Assembly: GCF_014905175.1 (NCBI RefSeq)
Contig: NC_057790.1
Location: 13,542,469-13,606,468 of the forward strand
DNA: 64,000 nt
DNA from: Aphidius gifuensis
Lineage: Eukaryota; Arthropoda; Insecta; Hymenoptera; Braconidae
Direction of reading: 5' to 3'
Both the position numbers and the translations under genes were made by a program. The notes under the pieces are model-generated. The model did not search any database, was not told where the DNA came from, and saw only the letters and a program-made list of their open reading frames with translations. Each line of letters opens with the position of its first letter. Within the stretch, counting starts at the first letter, position 1. This document shows positions 1 through 9,764 of the stretch, piece after piece.

Positions 1-59
1 CATTTTGCCCTAGTTGTACCTTAATAAAAAATTTTTTTTCGCTCTGCAATTTCGCCCTG
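1..59. repeat. Fragment of the AGTACTGCC palindromic family
   Basis: The stretch with GCTCTGCAATTTCGCCCTG is the reverse complement of part of the palindrome at 2389-2555. It continues after position 1152 (CCCTGTAGAACCGACTAAAA), so it is one old copy split by the elements at 60-221 and 228-1152. Confidence 0.6.
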
Positions 60-221
60 CACCCGTATTCACAGGGCATTACAATTTAGGGCTTTTTTCA
101 TCCACCGGTGGCGCTTGTGGAGCTTTTATATGTAAAATCTATATAAAAAAAATTTTATAAGCGCCATCAGTGGCAAAAAGAAGCCCTAAATTGTATAAAA
201 TTTGCCCTGAGAATACGGGTG
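60..221. repeat. Palindromic MITE, CACCCGTATTCAC family
   Basis: Both ends read CACCCGTATTCACAGGGC / GCCCTGAGAATACGGGTG, with inner arms TTTAGGGCTT / AAGCCCTAAA and a short A+T centre, so almost the whole element folds into one hairpin. Many copies with slightly different ends (CAGTCCAATTCAC or CACCCGTATTCAC) occur at 3.5-9.5 kb and at 24.7 kb. No coding capacity. No clear TSD at this copy. Confidence 0.8.
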
Positions 222-227
222 CTGTAG

Positions 228-1152
228 CAGTGTTGAGTAGGTAAGATACCATGTAAGATACTGTATCTTACATCATCGATTTCATACATCGAGGTATCTT
301 ACATTGCGTTCCCAGCGCCTTCTACGAATAAAAGTGGTACCTTCGTGCTACAATTTTTTTTTATTCGATAAATACATGTAATTCATTTATTAAATAAATA
401 AAAATTCCAAAAACAAGCAGTAGCTAAGGAAAAGATGTAGCTAAGGAATTAATGTTGCTTCAAAAAGAATTTCTTTGGCAACTGTAATTCCTTAGCTCCA
501 TCTTTTCTTTAGCTACTATTTTTCCTTGGGATTTTTATTTATTTAAAAAATTAGTTATATAAAATTAAAGCAACATTAATTCCTTAGCTACATCTTTTTC
601 TTAGCTACTGCTTTCCTTGGACATTTTAATTTATTTAATAAATAAAATTACATGCATTTTATTTTTAAATAAATAAAATCCCAAGGAAAATAGTAGCTAA
701 GGAAAAAATGAATAGAACCCCAATTATAAAAGAAATTTTAACGACATTAATTCCTTAGCTACATCTTTCCTTTAGCTACTGCTTTTTCTTGGACATTTCC
801 ATCTTTTAAAAATAAAATGACATGTATATTATTTATTTAATAAATAGAAAATGTCCGAGGAAAAGCAGTAGCTAGAGATGGAGCACTAAGAAAATTAATG
901 TTGCCAAAAATCTATGTTTCAAGCAACATTAATTCCTCAAAACTGGTTTTTCTTAATATTATATATATATTCATATAACAAATAAATTACATGTACCAAT
1001 ATATATCGAGCAATAAGAACTAGTTGTCGAGTCGACAGTCAATAAGAATTTTCAAAATGGCGTCAGAGGTATCTTACAGTTTCTTACAGTACCTTACAGT
1101 ATCTTACTGTAAGTGTATGAAACCTCGAAAATCGACCATTTACCCATCACTG
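228..1152. mobile_element. hAT-like non-autonomous element with internal AGCTAAGGAA array
   Basis: The left end CAGTGTTGAGTAGGTAAG and right end TTTACCCATCACTG are imperfect inverted repeats of the CAGTGnTGGGTA kind common in hAT elements. The right flank is CCCTGTAG (1153-1160). The left flank ends in CTGTAG, split from CCCTG by the MITE at 60-221, so an 8-bp TSD is likely. The interior (about 395-940) consists of palindromic AGCTAAGGAA units. No transposase ORF. Confidence 0.6.
395..940. repeat. AGCTAAGGAA palindromic array
   Basis: Alternating inverted units of GCAGTAGCTAAGGAAAAGAT and ATCTTTTCCTTAGCTACTGC, separated by A+T-rich AAATAAAT spacers with ACATGTA cores. Each inverted pair can form a hairpin. 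The same units recur at 3060-3545, 38,460-38,740, 40,670-41,100 and 44,980-45,950. Confidence 0.75.
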
Positions 1153-1317
1153 CCCTGTAGAACCGACTAAAAACTAGAAACAGAAACAACGACAAAAGTG
1201 ATAGATTCCTCTATGTAATTCTCCAGACTTTGAACATTTACCATAATATCCTGAACAACTTATGTGACAATAACAAGCAATTACAACAAGTAAATTCTCT
1301 TTTTATTTCAGTTTGAC

Positions 1318-1638
1318 CAAGAAGACTAAAAATACAGGAGGACTTACTCCTCATCTTGCCTGTATATAAAAACCGTATCGCTATATGGTCGCCACAAAAT
1401 TGAGGGGCGCTAGTAGTACCACGGTAACGTACGCGACTTGTATCGCTTTTTTTTTACAATGCGCACAATACAAACATACTCTACCAAACATCATGTGTAT
1501 AATGCTCTATTAGTGTTTGTCAGAGTATGTTTGTATTGTGCGATATAAAAACGATAAATCGCACGTACCGTGGTACTATCGGCAACAACCGTATAGCGAT
1601 ACGGTGAACAAGTTCCTCCTGTATTTCTAGTCTTCTTG
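1318..1638. mobile_element. CAAGAAGACT palindromic element with 8-bp TSD
   Basis: Begins CAAGAAGACTAAAAATACAG and ends CTGTATTTCTAGTCTTCTTG. The arms pair over most of the 321 bp. It is flanked by AGTTTGAC at 1310-1317 and 1639-1646, an exact 8-bp duplication as made by hAT, P or Merlin transposases. Related copy: 22,911-23,244, also with its own 8-bp TSD. Confidence 0.85.
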
Positions 1639-1923
1639 AGTTTGACATAAATATTGAACAGTCGTTTGGATAATTTTTCCAATAATTGAAGACCAAAAAA
1701 AATAATGTCATGTGCTAGTCATATATTTAATACTACTATATTGCGCATCGCCTATGCTTTCCCATAAGTGGAACACTGGTTCCTCAAACGGTGCAGACAA
1801 TCTCTCTGTCGCAGTCCTTGGAAGATTTAGGCAATGACAAGAGTGGGGATTCGGCTTCCATACATGCGCAATGAATTTGTGTGCGTATTATTTCTGTATA
1901 TGTGTTGAGCTATTCCGAGTTCT

Positions 1924-2259
1924 GGGGGACGTTCCAAAAATCACTCGGAAACCCGGACCGGCGCAGTAGATGAAAAAATATAGTGATAAAATAAACTTAA
2001 ACGTGACTAGAGGTTACTGTAGATATTGTAAACAACAAAAACAGCCATATTGCATATGCCATTTGCTTTTGTTACTTATTACGGTTGTAAAAAGTATTTC
2101 TATAATTATTATTAATAATTAAACAATAATAATTTATTGATTTGTGCCTATAAAAATACATGAACAAAAAATCATGTCTACCACAACAAAATATCAAAAA
2201 TTTTCTATGATCACAATCTTGAACTTCCGGGTTTCCGAGCGATTTTTGGAACGTCCCCC
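1924..2259. mobile_element. GGGGGACGTTCC inverted-repeat element
   Basis: About 33-bp terminal inverted repeats, GGGGGACGTTCCAAAAATC at the left and GATTTTTGGAACGTCCCCC at the right, extending inwards through CTCGGAAACCCGG / CCGGGTTTCCGAG. The A+T-rich interior has no credible ORF. A second, 3'-disrupted copy starts at 42,575. Confidence 0.75.
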
Positions 2260-2388
2260 TGCCGAATCCCCACTCTTGTCATTGCCTAAATCTTCCAAGG
2301 ACTGCGACAGAGAGATTGTCTGCACCGTTTGAGGAACCAGCAAAATCGAGCCCCATGCGCAATATAGTAGTATTAAATATATGGTGCT

Positions 2389-2555
2389 AGTACTGCCACT
2401 ACAAGAAACAGCTTTTTCCTATAGCATTTTGGTCGGTATTACAGGGCGAAATTGCAGAGCGAAAAGAAAAATTTTATTAAAGGAATGGGGTGCATTCCTG
2501 TAATATCGACTAAAATTTTATAGGAAAGCGAGCTGTTTCTTGTAGTGGCAGTACT
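2389..2555. repeat. AGTACTGCC palindromic MITE
   Basis: Terminal inverted repeats AGTACTGCCACTACAAGAAA / TTTCTTGTAGTGGCAGTACT enclose a second inverted pair (CCTATAGCATTTTGGTCG-like). It is 167 bp long and non-coding. It interrupts the right arm of the composite inverted repeat. Confidence 0.75.
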
Positions 2556-2723
2556 GGCGCATGATATTATTCTTTTTTTGGTTTTAATTATTGGAAGAAT
2601 AATCTGAATGACAGTTCAATGTTTCTATCAAACTGAAATAAATAGAAAATAGACTTGTTGTACTTGCTTGTTATTGTCACATAGCCACATAGGTCGTACT
2701 AGACTGTACTTGACATTCGGTTA

Positions 2724-2895
2724 AGGCGTGTGGCCACTAGCATAGTTTTTCGAACAAGATCTATGCCATAGTCCATTTATTACCAGAAACAACTGACTTT
2801 TTCAGTGATAACTGGGAATAATCTAGATGTTTCCGGTAATAAATTGACTATGGCATAGAACTTGTTCGAAAAACTATGCTAGTGGCCACACGCCT
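2724..2895. mobile_element. PIF/Harbinger-like MITE, TSD TTA
   Basis: Inverted repeats of about 60 bp start AGGCGTGTGGCCACTAGCAT and end in its complement. Flanks are TTA at 2721-2723 and 2896-2898. A 3-bp TWA duplication is the hallmark of PIF/Harbinger transposition. 172 bp, no ORF. Confidence 0.8.
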
Positions 2896-2915
2896 TTAGA
2901 CCATATAGTCGCGTG

Positions 2916-3545
2916 CAGTGTTGGGTAGGTAAGATACCTCGGTATCTTACATCATTGGTTTCATAAATCGAGGTATCTTACACTGCGTTCCCAGCGCCTC
3001 TTATGATTTTTTAGTGGAACCTTCATGCCACAATTTTTTTTTTATTCGATAAATACATATCATTTATTCATTAAATAAATAAAAATCCCAAGAACAAGCA
3101 GTAGCTAAGGAAAAGATGGAGCTAAGGAATTACAGTTGCTGCAGTGGGTATAAGGAATTATTTTTTGAGCAACTGTAATTCCTTAGCCACGCATCTTTTC
3201 CTTAGCTACTGCTTTACATGTATTTTATTCATAAAATAAATAAAAATGTCCAAGGAAAAACAGTAGCTAAGGAGAAGATGTAGCTAAGGAATTGATGTGA
3301 CTAAGGAATTATTTCCTTGAAACATAATTCTTTGGCAACCTCAATTCCTTAGCTACATCTTTTCCTCAGATACTGCTTTTCCTTGGACATTTGTATTTTT
3401 AGAAAATAAATTTACATGTATTTTATTCATAAAATAAATAAAAAATGTCCAAGGAAAAGCAGTAGCTAAGGAATTGATGTGACTAAGGGATTATTTCCTC
3501 GAAACATAATTCTTTGGCAGCCTCAATTCCTTAGCTACATCTTTT
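2916..3545. repeat. Second CAGTGTTGGGTAGG element, 3'-truncated, with AGCTAAGGAA array
   Basis: The left end CAGTGTTGGGTAGGTAAGAT and the following GGTATCTTACATCATTGGTT match the element at 228. From about 3060 it becomes inverted AGCTAAGGAA units. It stops abruptly at about 3545, where a CGATGGTGGCG element end begins, so its right terminus is lost. Confidence 0.65.
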
Positions 3546-3805
3546 CCGATGGTGGCGTTTGTGAAGCTTTTCTATGTGAAATCTATGAAAAAAAATTTTG
3601 TCAAGCGCCATCAGCGGAAAAGAAAAGCCCTAATGAGAACAATTTTGCCCCGTGAATATGAAAATATTCAGAGAATGCCTCATAGGCTTTTTTTCCGATG
3701 GCGGCGCTTGTGAACTTTTTATATAGATTTTAGATAGAAAAGCTTCACAAGCGCCACCATCGGAAAAAAAACGCCCTAATGAGAACATCCTCTGAATACG
3801 GGTGC
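3546..3805. repeat. Two partial CACCCG-family MITEs
   Basis: Two back-to-back partial copies with CGATGGTGGCG / CGCCATCAGCGG arms and the GCCCTAATGAGAACA end. The second ends in CTGAATACGGGTGC at 3805, directly abutting the next element. Confidence 0.65.
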
Positions 3806-4560
3806 TGGTTTGGCCGCTGTGAATCGACCAATCAAAACGTCGCCTTCTCGCCACAAAAATGGAAGACTTTATGCGCGCGCGATACAAATTTGTTAAGAAA
3901 ATTTTCAAGTTTTTTTTAAATTTTTCAAAAGTTATCATATTTATTCAACTAGATTTGGTATATTTTATAATGATTCACATACATCAAAAATAAAAATTAA
4001 TTATTTATATTAAATAAATAAATCCAAGTATAATAAATACAACACAACCTCCATTGTTTGTGGAAAAAAAAAAATAACAATAATGAAAATATTATAATTT
4101 ATTTGTTAAACTGTCTTGGTTTTTTTATTTTTTTGATTTTTTATAAACATGCTCCACATATATTTAGGGCCGGTTTTTTTGTCCAACATTACAGTTAACT
4201 GAGCATTAACTAACTTTAACTAACTAAGGATTAACTACTTATCGATTGATATTTTCAATACTAAAGCATGTAAAAAACGCAGTCGGTAACCAAATCCTTA
4301 GTTAGTTAACTAGAGTTTAAACCTTAGTTAACTGTAATGTTGGACGAAAAAACCGGCCCTTATTAGTATTTACAACAATATAAAAAATAGTTGTCAAAAC
4401 AGTATGTTAGAGAGAGAAGATCTTATAATAGAGATTGCGTGTTAGAAAGAAAAGCAAAACAGCTCGATGGCGCGTTGTTGATTGGTTGAAAAAATAAGGC
4501 TGCGCAGAACGCGACGAAAAAAGCATGGACTACTGCCATACCTGTAGTACTTCTACCATG
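3806..4560. mobile_element. CATGGTAG-ended element, 5'-truncated copy
   Basis: It matches the complete copies at 37,763-38,392 and 47,605-48,234 from TGGTTTGGCCGCTGTGAATC to the terminus GTACTTCTACCATG at 4560. The first ~40 bp of the left terminus are replaced by the MITE ending at 3805. A 193-bp MITE (4167-4359) is inserted inside. The ORF-like stretch on the minus strand is repeat sequence present in every copy, not a recognised protein. Confidence 0.8.
4167..4359. mobile_element. PIF/Harbinger-like MITE, GGGCCGG ends, TSD TTA
   Basis: Ends are GGGCCGGTTTTTTTGTCCAA and its complement, continuing into ACATTACAGTTAACT arms. Flanked by TTA at 4164-4166 and 4360-4362. The host element has uninterrupted copies elsewhere (for example around 48,000), which show TTTATTAGTATT at this place. 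The termini are nearly the same as those of the gene-carrying element at 6603-8357. Confidence 0.85.
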
Positions 4561-5008
4561 CTTTTTTCCTCCACTGGCGGCGCTTGTAGAGCTTTTGTAT
4601 GTGAAATCTATATAAAAAAAATTTTACAAGCGCCATCACCGGCAAAAAAAGCCCTAAATTGTAAGAAATTTGCCCTGTGAATCGGACTGCCGTATTCAGC
4701 AGTCCAATTCACAGGGCATTACAATTTAGGGCTTTTTTTCACCACTCACGGCGCTTGTGAAGCTTTTATATGTAAAATATATATAAAAAAAATCTTTACA
4801 AGTGCCATTAGCGTCAAAAAAAAGCCCTAAATTGTAAAAAATTTGCCCTGTGAATTGGACTGCTGAGGATGTTCTCATTAGGGCGTTTTTTTTCCGATGG
4901 TGGCGTTTGTGAAGCTTTTCTATATGAAATCTATATAAAAAAAATTTTGTCAAGCGCCATCCGCGGAAAAAAAAAGCCCTAATGAGAACAATTTTGCCCC
5001 GTGAATAC
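4561..5008. repeat. Cluster of CACCCG / CAGTCC palindromic MITEs
   Basis: Contains a copy lacking its left end (about 4561-4690), a full CAGTCC-ended copy (4700-4862), and the left part of a GAGGATGTTCTCATTAGGGC copy (about 4863-5008). The last copy's remaining end (GGGTGC, to about 6261) lies beyond the 5009-6247 insertion. Confidence 0.7.
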
Positions 5009-5017
5009 CAAGGTCTG

Positions 5018-5180
5018 CAGTCTAATTCACAGGGCATTACAATTTAGGGCTTTTTTTCACCACTCACGGCGCTTGTGAAGCTTTTGTATGTAAAATCTAT
5101 ATAAAAAAAATTTTTACAAGCGCCATTAGCGGCAAAAAAAAGCCCTAAATTGTAAAAAATTTGCCCTGTGAATTGGACTG
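5018..5180. repeat. CAGTCC-ended palindromic MITE nested in TIR
   Basis: Begins CAGTCTAATTCACAGGGC and ends GCCCTGTGAATTGGACTG. It lies between CCAAGGTCTG and CTTAATAGATAGATT, which together make up the left inverted repeat of the 5009-6247 element, so it is a younger insertion. Confidence 0.7.
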
Positions 5181-5333
5181 CTTAATAGATAGATTAATAG
5201 ACGGCTAATAGATTTTTGATAGATTTTTTAAGTAAAATTCACCAAAATACAAGTGACGTGAGTAAGAATAAACATTGAATTTTAACTTATATTAAAGTTG
5301 TCTTGATAAAAAAATATTAATAGTTATTTTTTT

Positions 5334-5874
5334 TTTAGAACATGATGTTAATTAGACTTCATGTGAATCACTAAAGCAGTTGTCAACAACAAACTTAGGT
5401 GAATCCTTTTCCAGACCATTGCTTGATGTAATCATAGATAAATATACCACTGACAACAAAAAGAGTTTATTCAAGTTACCAAAGTCTAATAATACCAAAT
5501 GTTTACCAAGTGATGAGCAGCAGATTGAATTGCCACTAGTAAACTTGGATAAGGATCATTTAGTATCAATTCTTGCTGATGAATTACAAGCAGAAATAAT
5601 AAAAAAATATAATGAAGGAGTTATTAAATTTAATTTCATGCTTCAAAATCAACATTGTCTTTATCACCACGAAATTTCGAGTTTAAACTAGGAAGTAGAA
5701 AGCTTAAAAAAAATAAATATTAGTTTAGACTGCGAATTACGAGTTGAATAAGAAAAAAGGATACTGTCAAAAAGACAACGAGAAAAAATTAAAAACGAGT
5801 TTAACAAGCTTCTTAATGTATTCGGAAAATTGTCCATTTTTAAAAAACCTTTTAATTGAGTTATTTTATTCACT
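5334..5874 (+). pseudogene. Captured fragment of an unidentified coiled-coil-like gene
   Basis: After a polypyrimidine tract and AG (an apparent 3' splice site), a reading frame runs from about 5388 with STTNLGESFSRPLLDVIIDK, through acidic and Lys/Glu-rich sequence, to SIFKKPFN before a stop. It is interrupted in frame by at least two stop codons (TAG near 5690, TAA near 5749), after which the same frame continues with a charged, heptad-like segment. The longest intact part is about 100 codons. I do not recognise the parent protein. Retention of a splice-acceptor-like sequence suggests capture from genomic DNA rather than mRNA. It lies wholly inside a TIR element. Confidence 0.55.
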
Positions 5875-6255
5875 TATTTATAGTATGCGACAGGCAAAAG
5901 CCTACTAAAGCCAGAAAAATATATTTTGTTGTCAGATAAAAAATTGCATTCGATTATTTTATTTTTATATTGAAAAAGAAAAAATTATATTATTCTTCTT
6001 CTTCTTTTGTTTCACTTTTTTACAACTATTTATATTAAACTGTCTGATAACTTTGTCAATTTTTCAGAATATTTAATTAATTATTAATTGAAAAAAATTA
6101 AGTGTTAACTTCTTGTTGTATACTGTTTCTGTAATAGACCAGATGTAAGCTATAAAGATGGTTTAAATAATGCGCGCCTAAAAGTTGGCCATGTTTGATG
6201 CTTGTGCGACGACCTTATCCCAGCCGTCTATTAATCTACAGACCTTGGTGAATAC

Positions 6256-6345
6256 GGGTGCAGATAAATATGCATTTGAGTGCTTCAATATTCGCGCATG
6301 TGTATAAGGTTTCTCATGATCTTCTGCCGGTTTTTCACTCTATAG
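6256..6345. other. Short unexplained spacer
   Basis: Holds the last six bases of the split MITE (to about 6261) and then about 85 bp with no recognisable feature before the next palindrome. Confidence 0.4.
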
Positions 6346-6937
6346 CTGTGTTCGATGGTCGTCTCGGCTCAGTTCCGTCTCACTTACGGCTCACTTATGG
6401 CGCTAGCGACGTACGGTTGTTTGAAGAACTACAAAGGCACAAAATCTCAATACAGGTGCCTATCTATATCATCACTGTAAATAAACAATATTTATTGGGG
6501 CATTAATACAGTGATGATATAGATAAGCACCTGTATTGAGATTTTGTGCCTTTGTAGTTCTTCAAACAACCGTACGTCGCTAGCGCCATAAGTGAGCCGT
6601 AAGGGCCGGTTTTATAATCCATAATTACAGTTAACTACTAGTCCATAAAAAATTTAACTACTAGTTAAGTAACTAACCGAATTCATTACCATAAGTCGAC
6701 TTATTTCTTCTGTTCAAACGGTAGATGTCACGGTATGTTAAGTACTTTTAATAATAATTATTATTATTTTAATAAAAAAATATTAATAATTTATAAGGAT
6801 TATTATATTATTTTTTATTCCTTTCAAATTTTGGTAAGACAAATGTTTATTTAATAAAAAAATATTGTGTTAAAATAATTAAAAGAGTAATTTTCCTTAT
6901 AAATATACCTATATATTGACAAGTTTTTATTCTTTAT

Positions 6938-7212
6938 AGCTGGTGACTGCTCTTGCAGCAATGGGAACAATAACTGTTGGTGCTGTTGTTAAAAATTATT
7001 TATCATGGAAAACAAAGCAAAAGAAAGACACCAGTTCGCTTGGAAGATCCAACAGCCAAGAATCAATTGCCTTTAATTGAAAAAGAGATATTAGTTCATA
7101 TACAAGAAGATTTAGATTTGGTTTACGAACACCAGAACATGTATCTGGTTTACCACTTGGTCAGCATGTTCATTTGATAGCCACAACTAATGATGAAATT
7201 GTTATCCGACCA
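6938..7212 (+). pseudogene. NADH-cytochrome b5 reductase fragment (frameshifted)
   Basis: After a TTTATAG acceptor-like sequence the first frame encodes LVTALAAMGTITVGAVV, the hydrophobic N-terminal anchor typical of membrane CYB5R. After a frame shift comes PVRLEDPTAKNQLPLIEKEI. A second shift leads to TRRFRFGLRTPEHVSGLPLG and QHVHLIATTNDEIVIRPY. The last piece is the conserved start of the FAD-binding domain (family: DTRRFRF..P..EH.LGLP.GQH, then RxYTPVS). It ends just after RPY at a GT, as if at an exon end. At least two frameshifts make it non-functional. Only the first ~85 residues of the family are represented; the NADH-binding half is absent. Confidence 0.8.
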
Positions 7213-7348
7213 TATGTTATTATATTTTAACTTAAAATGTGATTAAATTAGTAAAATAAATAATTTGTTTAAACAGGATACGACAAGATCAACAACAGTT
7301 AGTCCAAGTATAATAATTGACAAATGCAAAGAAGACACACTACCATCA

Positions 7349-8048
7349 GTACCAAGAAAATGCACATGAACTTTGACATAATCTTCTTGAGGGTATATAA
7401 AACGCATATTTAAATGAAGCAAGTTAACTTGATAGAAACAACACCGATTAATCAAATATTTGGTGGTTACATAGGTACTAAAGTTGGATGATGTCGTCAT
7501 TGTCGTCATATACCTATATTTAAAAGCATTTTACATTTTAAGATTTACTTTTGATATTATAAAAGCAAGTACACTTGATGAAGCATCATAAAATTATTTT
7601 AGTCGTCAACAACTTGATAATAATGATTATAAATAAGGATTCTGTCAAAGATGTGTACCACTAACCAAAAAATTTAGTTTATAACAAACACCCAAAGTTT
7701 TATGTGTGCAAGTAACATGTTTTGTACTTGGTGGTAACATATCATGTTGTATTGAATTTAAACAAACAATTAATATGGGACAATATTTATAGCGTGAAAA
7801 TAATGAAAAAACACTTAAATTAAATTATAAATTAATGTCAATTGTAGCACATGGGACTATCTATCTTAATTGTGGTCATTATATTGCTGCTGCACAAGTA
7901 AAAGCTAGACAATATTATACATTTGATGATTTATCAGTACGCTCAATTAATTTTTCAAATATGAACACAAATCCATATACCTATTATAATATATTTGAAA
8001 TAGAAAAATCATCACATGATCAATTAATAAATAATCCGAACCAATGAT
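7349..8048 (+). pseudogene. USP36/42-like ubiquitin-specific protease fragment (degenerate)
   Basis: Pieces of the C19 peptidase fold appear in order, in shifting frames. YQENAHEL (family QEDAHEFL) is followed by TTPINQIFGGY, then CRHCRH (zinc-finger Cys pair), CQRCVP (second Cys pair), and IEFKQTINMGQYL. The His box follows as YKLMSIVAHGTIYLNCGHYI, then YYTFDDLSVR with the third catalytic residue region, and NTNPYTYYNIFE. Multiple in-frame stops and frameshifts are present. The N-terminal Cys box with the nucleophile is absent, so no activity is possible. USP36/42 is my best family guess from NQIFGGYLR and the CGHY spacing. Confidence 0.75.
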
Positions 8049-8398
8049 GATCAATTACAACAACAACAACAACACCAACAGATAATAATAAGATATTAAT
8101 ACAGCTTTTATCAATTTATCTAATAATTGTTAATAATAAATAATAAATAAATCATAATATATATAAACAATCTTATAACCTCTAAAAGTCTTTCCTTATG
8201 TTTTTATTTTCAAAGAAGACGACGTCCTGACATCTAGATGTAAAATTTGTATCAATATGATAAAGCAGCCGATAAAAAGTTAATCACTAGTTAACAAACT
8301 ACTAGTTAAATATTTTAACTACTAGTTAACTGTAACTATGGATTATAAAACCGGCTCTAAGTGAGACGGAACTGAGCCGAGACGACCATCGAACACAG

Positions 8399-9482
8399 GA
8401 GTGCTATTCTTGGTCCCGTATTGCGGGAGTTATTGCGGGTCCCGCAATAACGATTCGCCGACAAGATATGTTTGTCGCGATCAGAAAAATATGAAGGTGC
8501 TTGTTGTTGCTTTCATGTAAATTCTACCTTATTTTTGTATTTGCTGCACCCGCAGTCCAATTCACAGGGCATTACAATTTAGGGCTTTTTTCCTCTACTG
8601 GCGGCGCTTGTAGAGCTTTTGTATGTGAAATCTATATAAAAAAAATTTGACAAGCGCCATCACCGGCAAAAAAAAGCCCTAAATTGTAAAAAATTTGCCT
8701 TGTGAATTGGACTGTTGTGATTCAGAGGGATAGCCATTAGCGTTTTTTTTCCGATGGTGGCGTTTGTGAAGCTTTTCTATATGAAATCTATATAAAAAAA
8801 ATTTTGTTTAGCGCCATCAGCGGAAAAAAAAGCCCTAATGAGAACAATTTTGCCCCGTGGGCCGTGAATACGGGTGCTGGTATTTGCATACGACTATGGC
8901 AGCTTTCCATGAAAGCAACAACAAGCGCCTTCATATTTTTCTATCGCGACAAACATTTCTGTCGAGTGAATTGTGTTGATAGGTAGCTTATTAGGGTAAT
9001 TTTTACTTAGGAGTTTTGCTGGTGATGGCGTTTTGTCAAATTTTTATATAGATTTCGTTATTATATAAGCTTACAGCGCCATCAGTGGCAAAAAAAAGCC
9101 CTAAATTGTAATGCCCTGTGAATTAGACTGCTGGACCCGCATTACAATTTAGGGCTTTTTTCCTCCACTGGCGGCGCTTGTAGAGCATTTGTATGTGAAA
9201 TCTATGTAAAAAAAAGTTTACAAGCGCCATCACCGGCAAAAAAAAGCCCTAAATTGTAAAAAATTTGCCCTGTGAATTGACTGTCTTCCAGAAACTAATT
9301 ACAGGGTATTATATAATTTAGGGCTTTTTTCCTCCACTGGCGGCGCTTGTGAAGCTTTTGTATGTAAAATCTATATGAAAAAAATTTTACAAGCGCCATC
9401 AGCGGCAAAAAATAGCCCTAAATTGTAAAAAATTTGCCCTGTGAATCGGACTGCCGCAATACGGGACCAAGAATAGCACTCC
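8399..9482. mobile_element. GGAGTGCTATTCTTGG inverted-repeat element filled with MITEs
   Basis: About 29-bp inverted repeats: AGTGCTATTCTTGGTCCCGT (from 8399) and ACGGGACCAAGAATAGCACT (to 9480). A second inner pair, CGACAAGATATGTTTGTCGCG / CGCGACAAACATTTCTGTCG, lies near 8459 and 8944. The interior contains about five CAGTCC / CACCCG-type palindromic MITE copies, full or partial (8553-8714, about 8723-8877, about 9005-9130, about 9141-9285, about 9295-9452). No ORF of interest. Confidence 0.7.
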
Positions 9483-9764
9483 AGCTAATGTCCCGCAATT
9501 TTTTATTTTAATTAATGTTTTCATCAATTGATTATATGTAGTCATTTGGTACTCACCCAGTCATTTGGATTTGACAGAACAATTTATTTTCCTTTTTTTA
9601 ATTTCGTAGTATATTTGATGAAGATCGAACTTACTTGTGCAATGAAAAACTATGTGTTTTTAAATATTTAAAACGAAGGGTTTGACATTTGTTTGTTTTG
9701 AAAAAATCGAGCCATATTGTTGCATATTATTTTTAATTTTTTTGAATAAATAAACATTAATAAA

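Larger units (their letters stand above)
1260..2695. repeat. Composite long inverted repeat
   Basis: Left arm sequence (ATGTGACAATAACAAGCA near 1262, and 1647-1865) is matched in reverse complement by 2215-2390 and 2560-2695. The arms are interrupted by separate insertions: 1318-1638 in the left arm and 2389-2555 in the right arm. The centre holds the 1924-2259 element. The matching parts GACAATCTCTCTGTCGCAGT (about 1797) and its complement (about 2300) are nearly identical. Non-coding; the small ORFs here are incidental. Confidence 0.7.
5009..6247. mobile_element. Gene-fragment-carrying element, 8-bp TSD GTGAATAC
   Basis: Terminal inverted repeats are CAAGGTCTG...TAGATTAATAGACGGCT and AGCCGTCTATTAATCTACAGACCTTG. 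Flanked by GTGAATAC at 5001-5008 and 6248-6255. Removing the element restores the CCCCGTGAATACGGGTGC end of a MITE. A CAGTCC-type MITE (5018-5180) later split the left inverted repeat. The interior carries a broken gene piece (5334-5874) and no transposase, so it resembles a Pack-type non-autonomous element moved by a hAT- or P-class enzyme (inferred from the 8-bp TSD). Confidence 0.75.
6603..8357. mobile_element. Pack-type PIF/Harbinger-like element carrying two host gene fragments
   Basis: The 1,755-bp element starts GGGCCGGTTTTATAATCCAT and ends ATGGATTATAAAACCGGCTC. The inverted repeats extend through AATTACAGTTAACTACTAGT. TSD is TAA at 6600-6602 and 8358-8360. The other arm of the host palindrome reads CCGTCTCACTTACGGC, which is exactly the complement of the repaired empty site. 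Inside are degenerate pieces of cytochrome b5 reductase (about 6938-7212) and a USP36-like deubiquitinase (about 7349-8048), both in forward orientation. No transposase. It shares termini with the 193-bp MITE at 4167-4359, so both could be moved by the same unseen transposase. Confidence 0.85.
6346..8398. mobile_element. CTGTGTTCGATGG palindromic element, split by insertion
   Basis: The left arm (6346-6490: CTGTGTTCGATGGTCGTCTC, then GGCGCTAGCGACGTACGG) pairs with 6500-6600 plus 8361-8398 on the other side of the element at 6603-8357. Without the insert it is about 295 bp, nearly a perfect palindrome. The uninterrupted left arm shows the empty target site. The 82-codon ORF across the left arm is palindrome sequence only. 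Confidence 0.8.

Noticed and set aside
3630..3938. 102-codon minus-strand ORF, also seen at 38,223 and 47,553
   Set aside because: Part of the CATGGTAG element family and neighbouring MITEs; it recurs with repeat copies and crosses an element junction.
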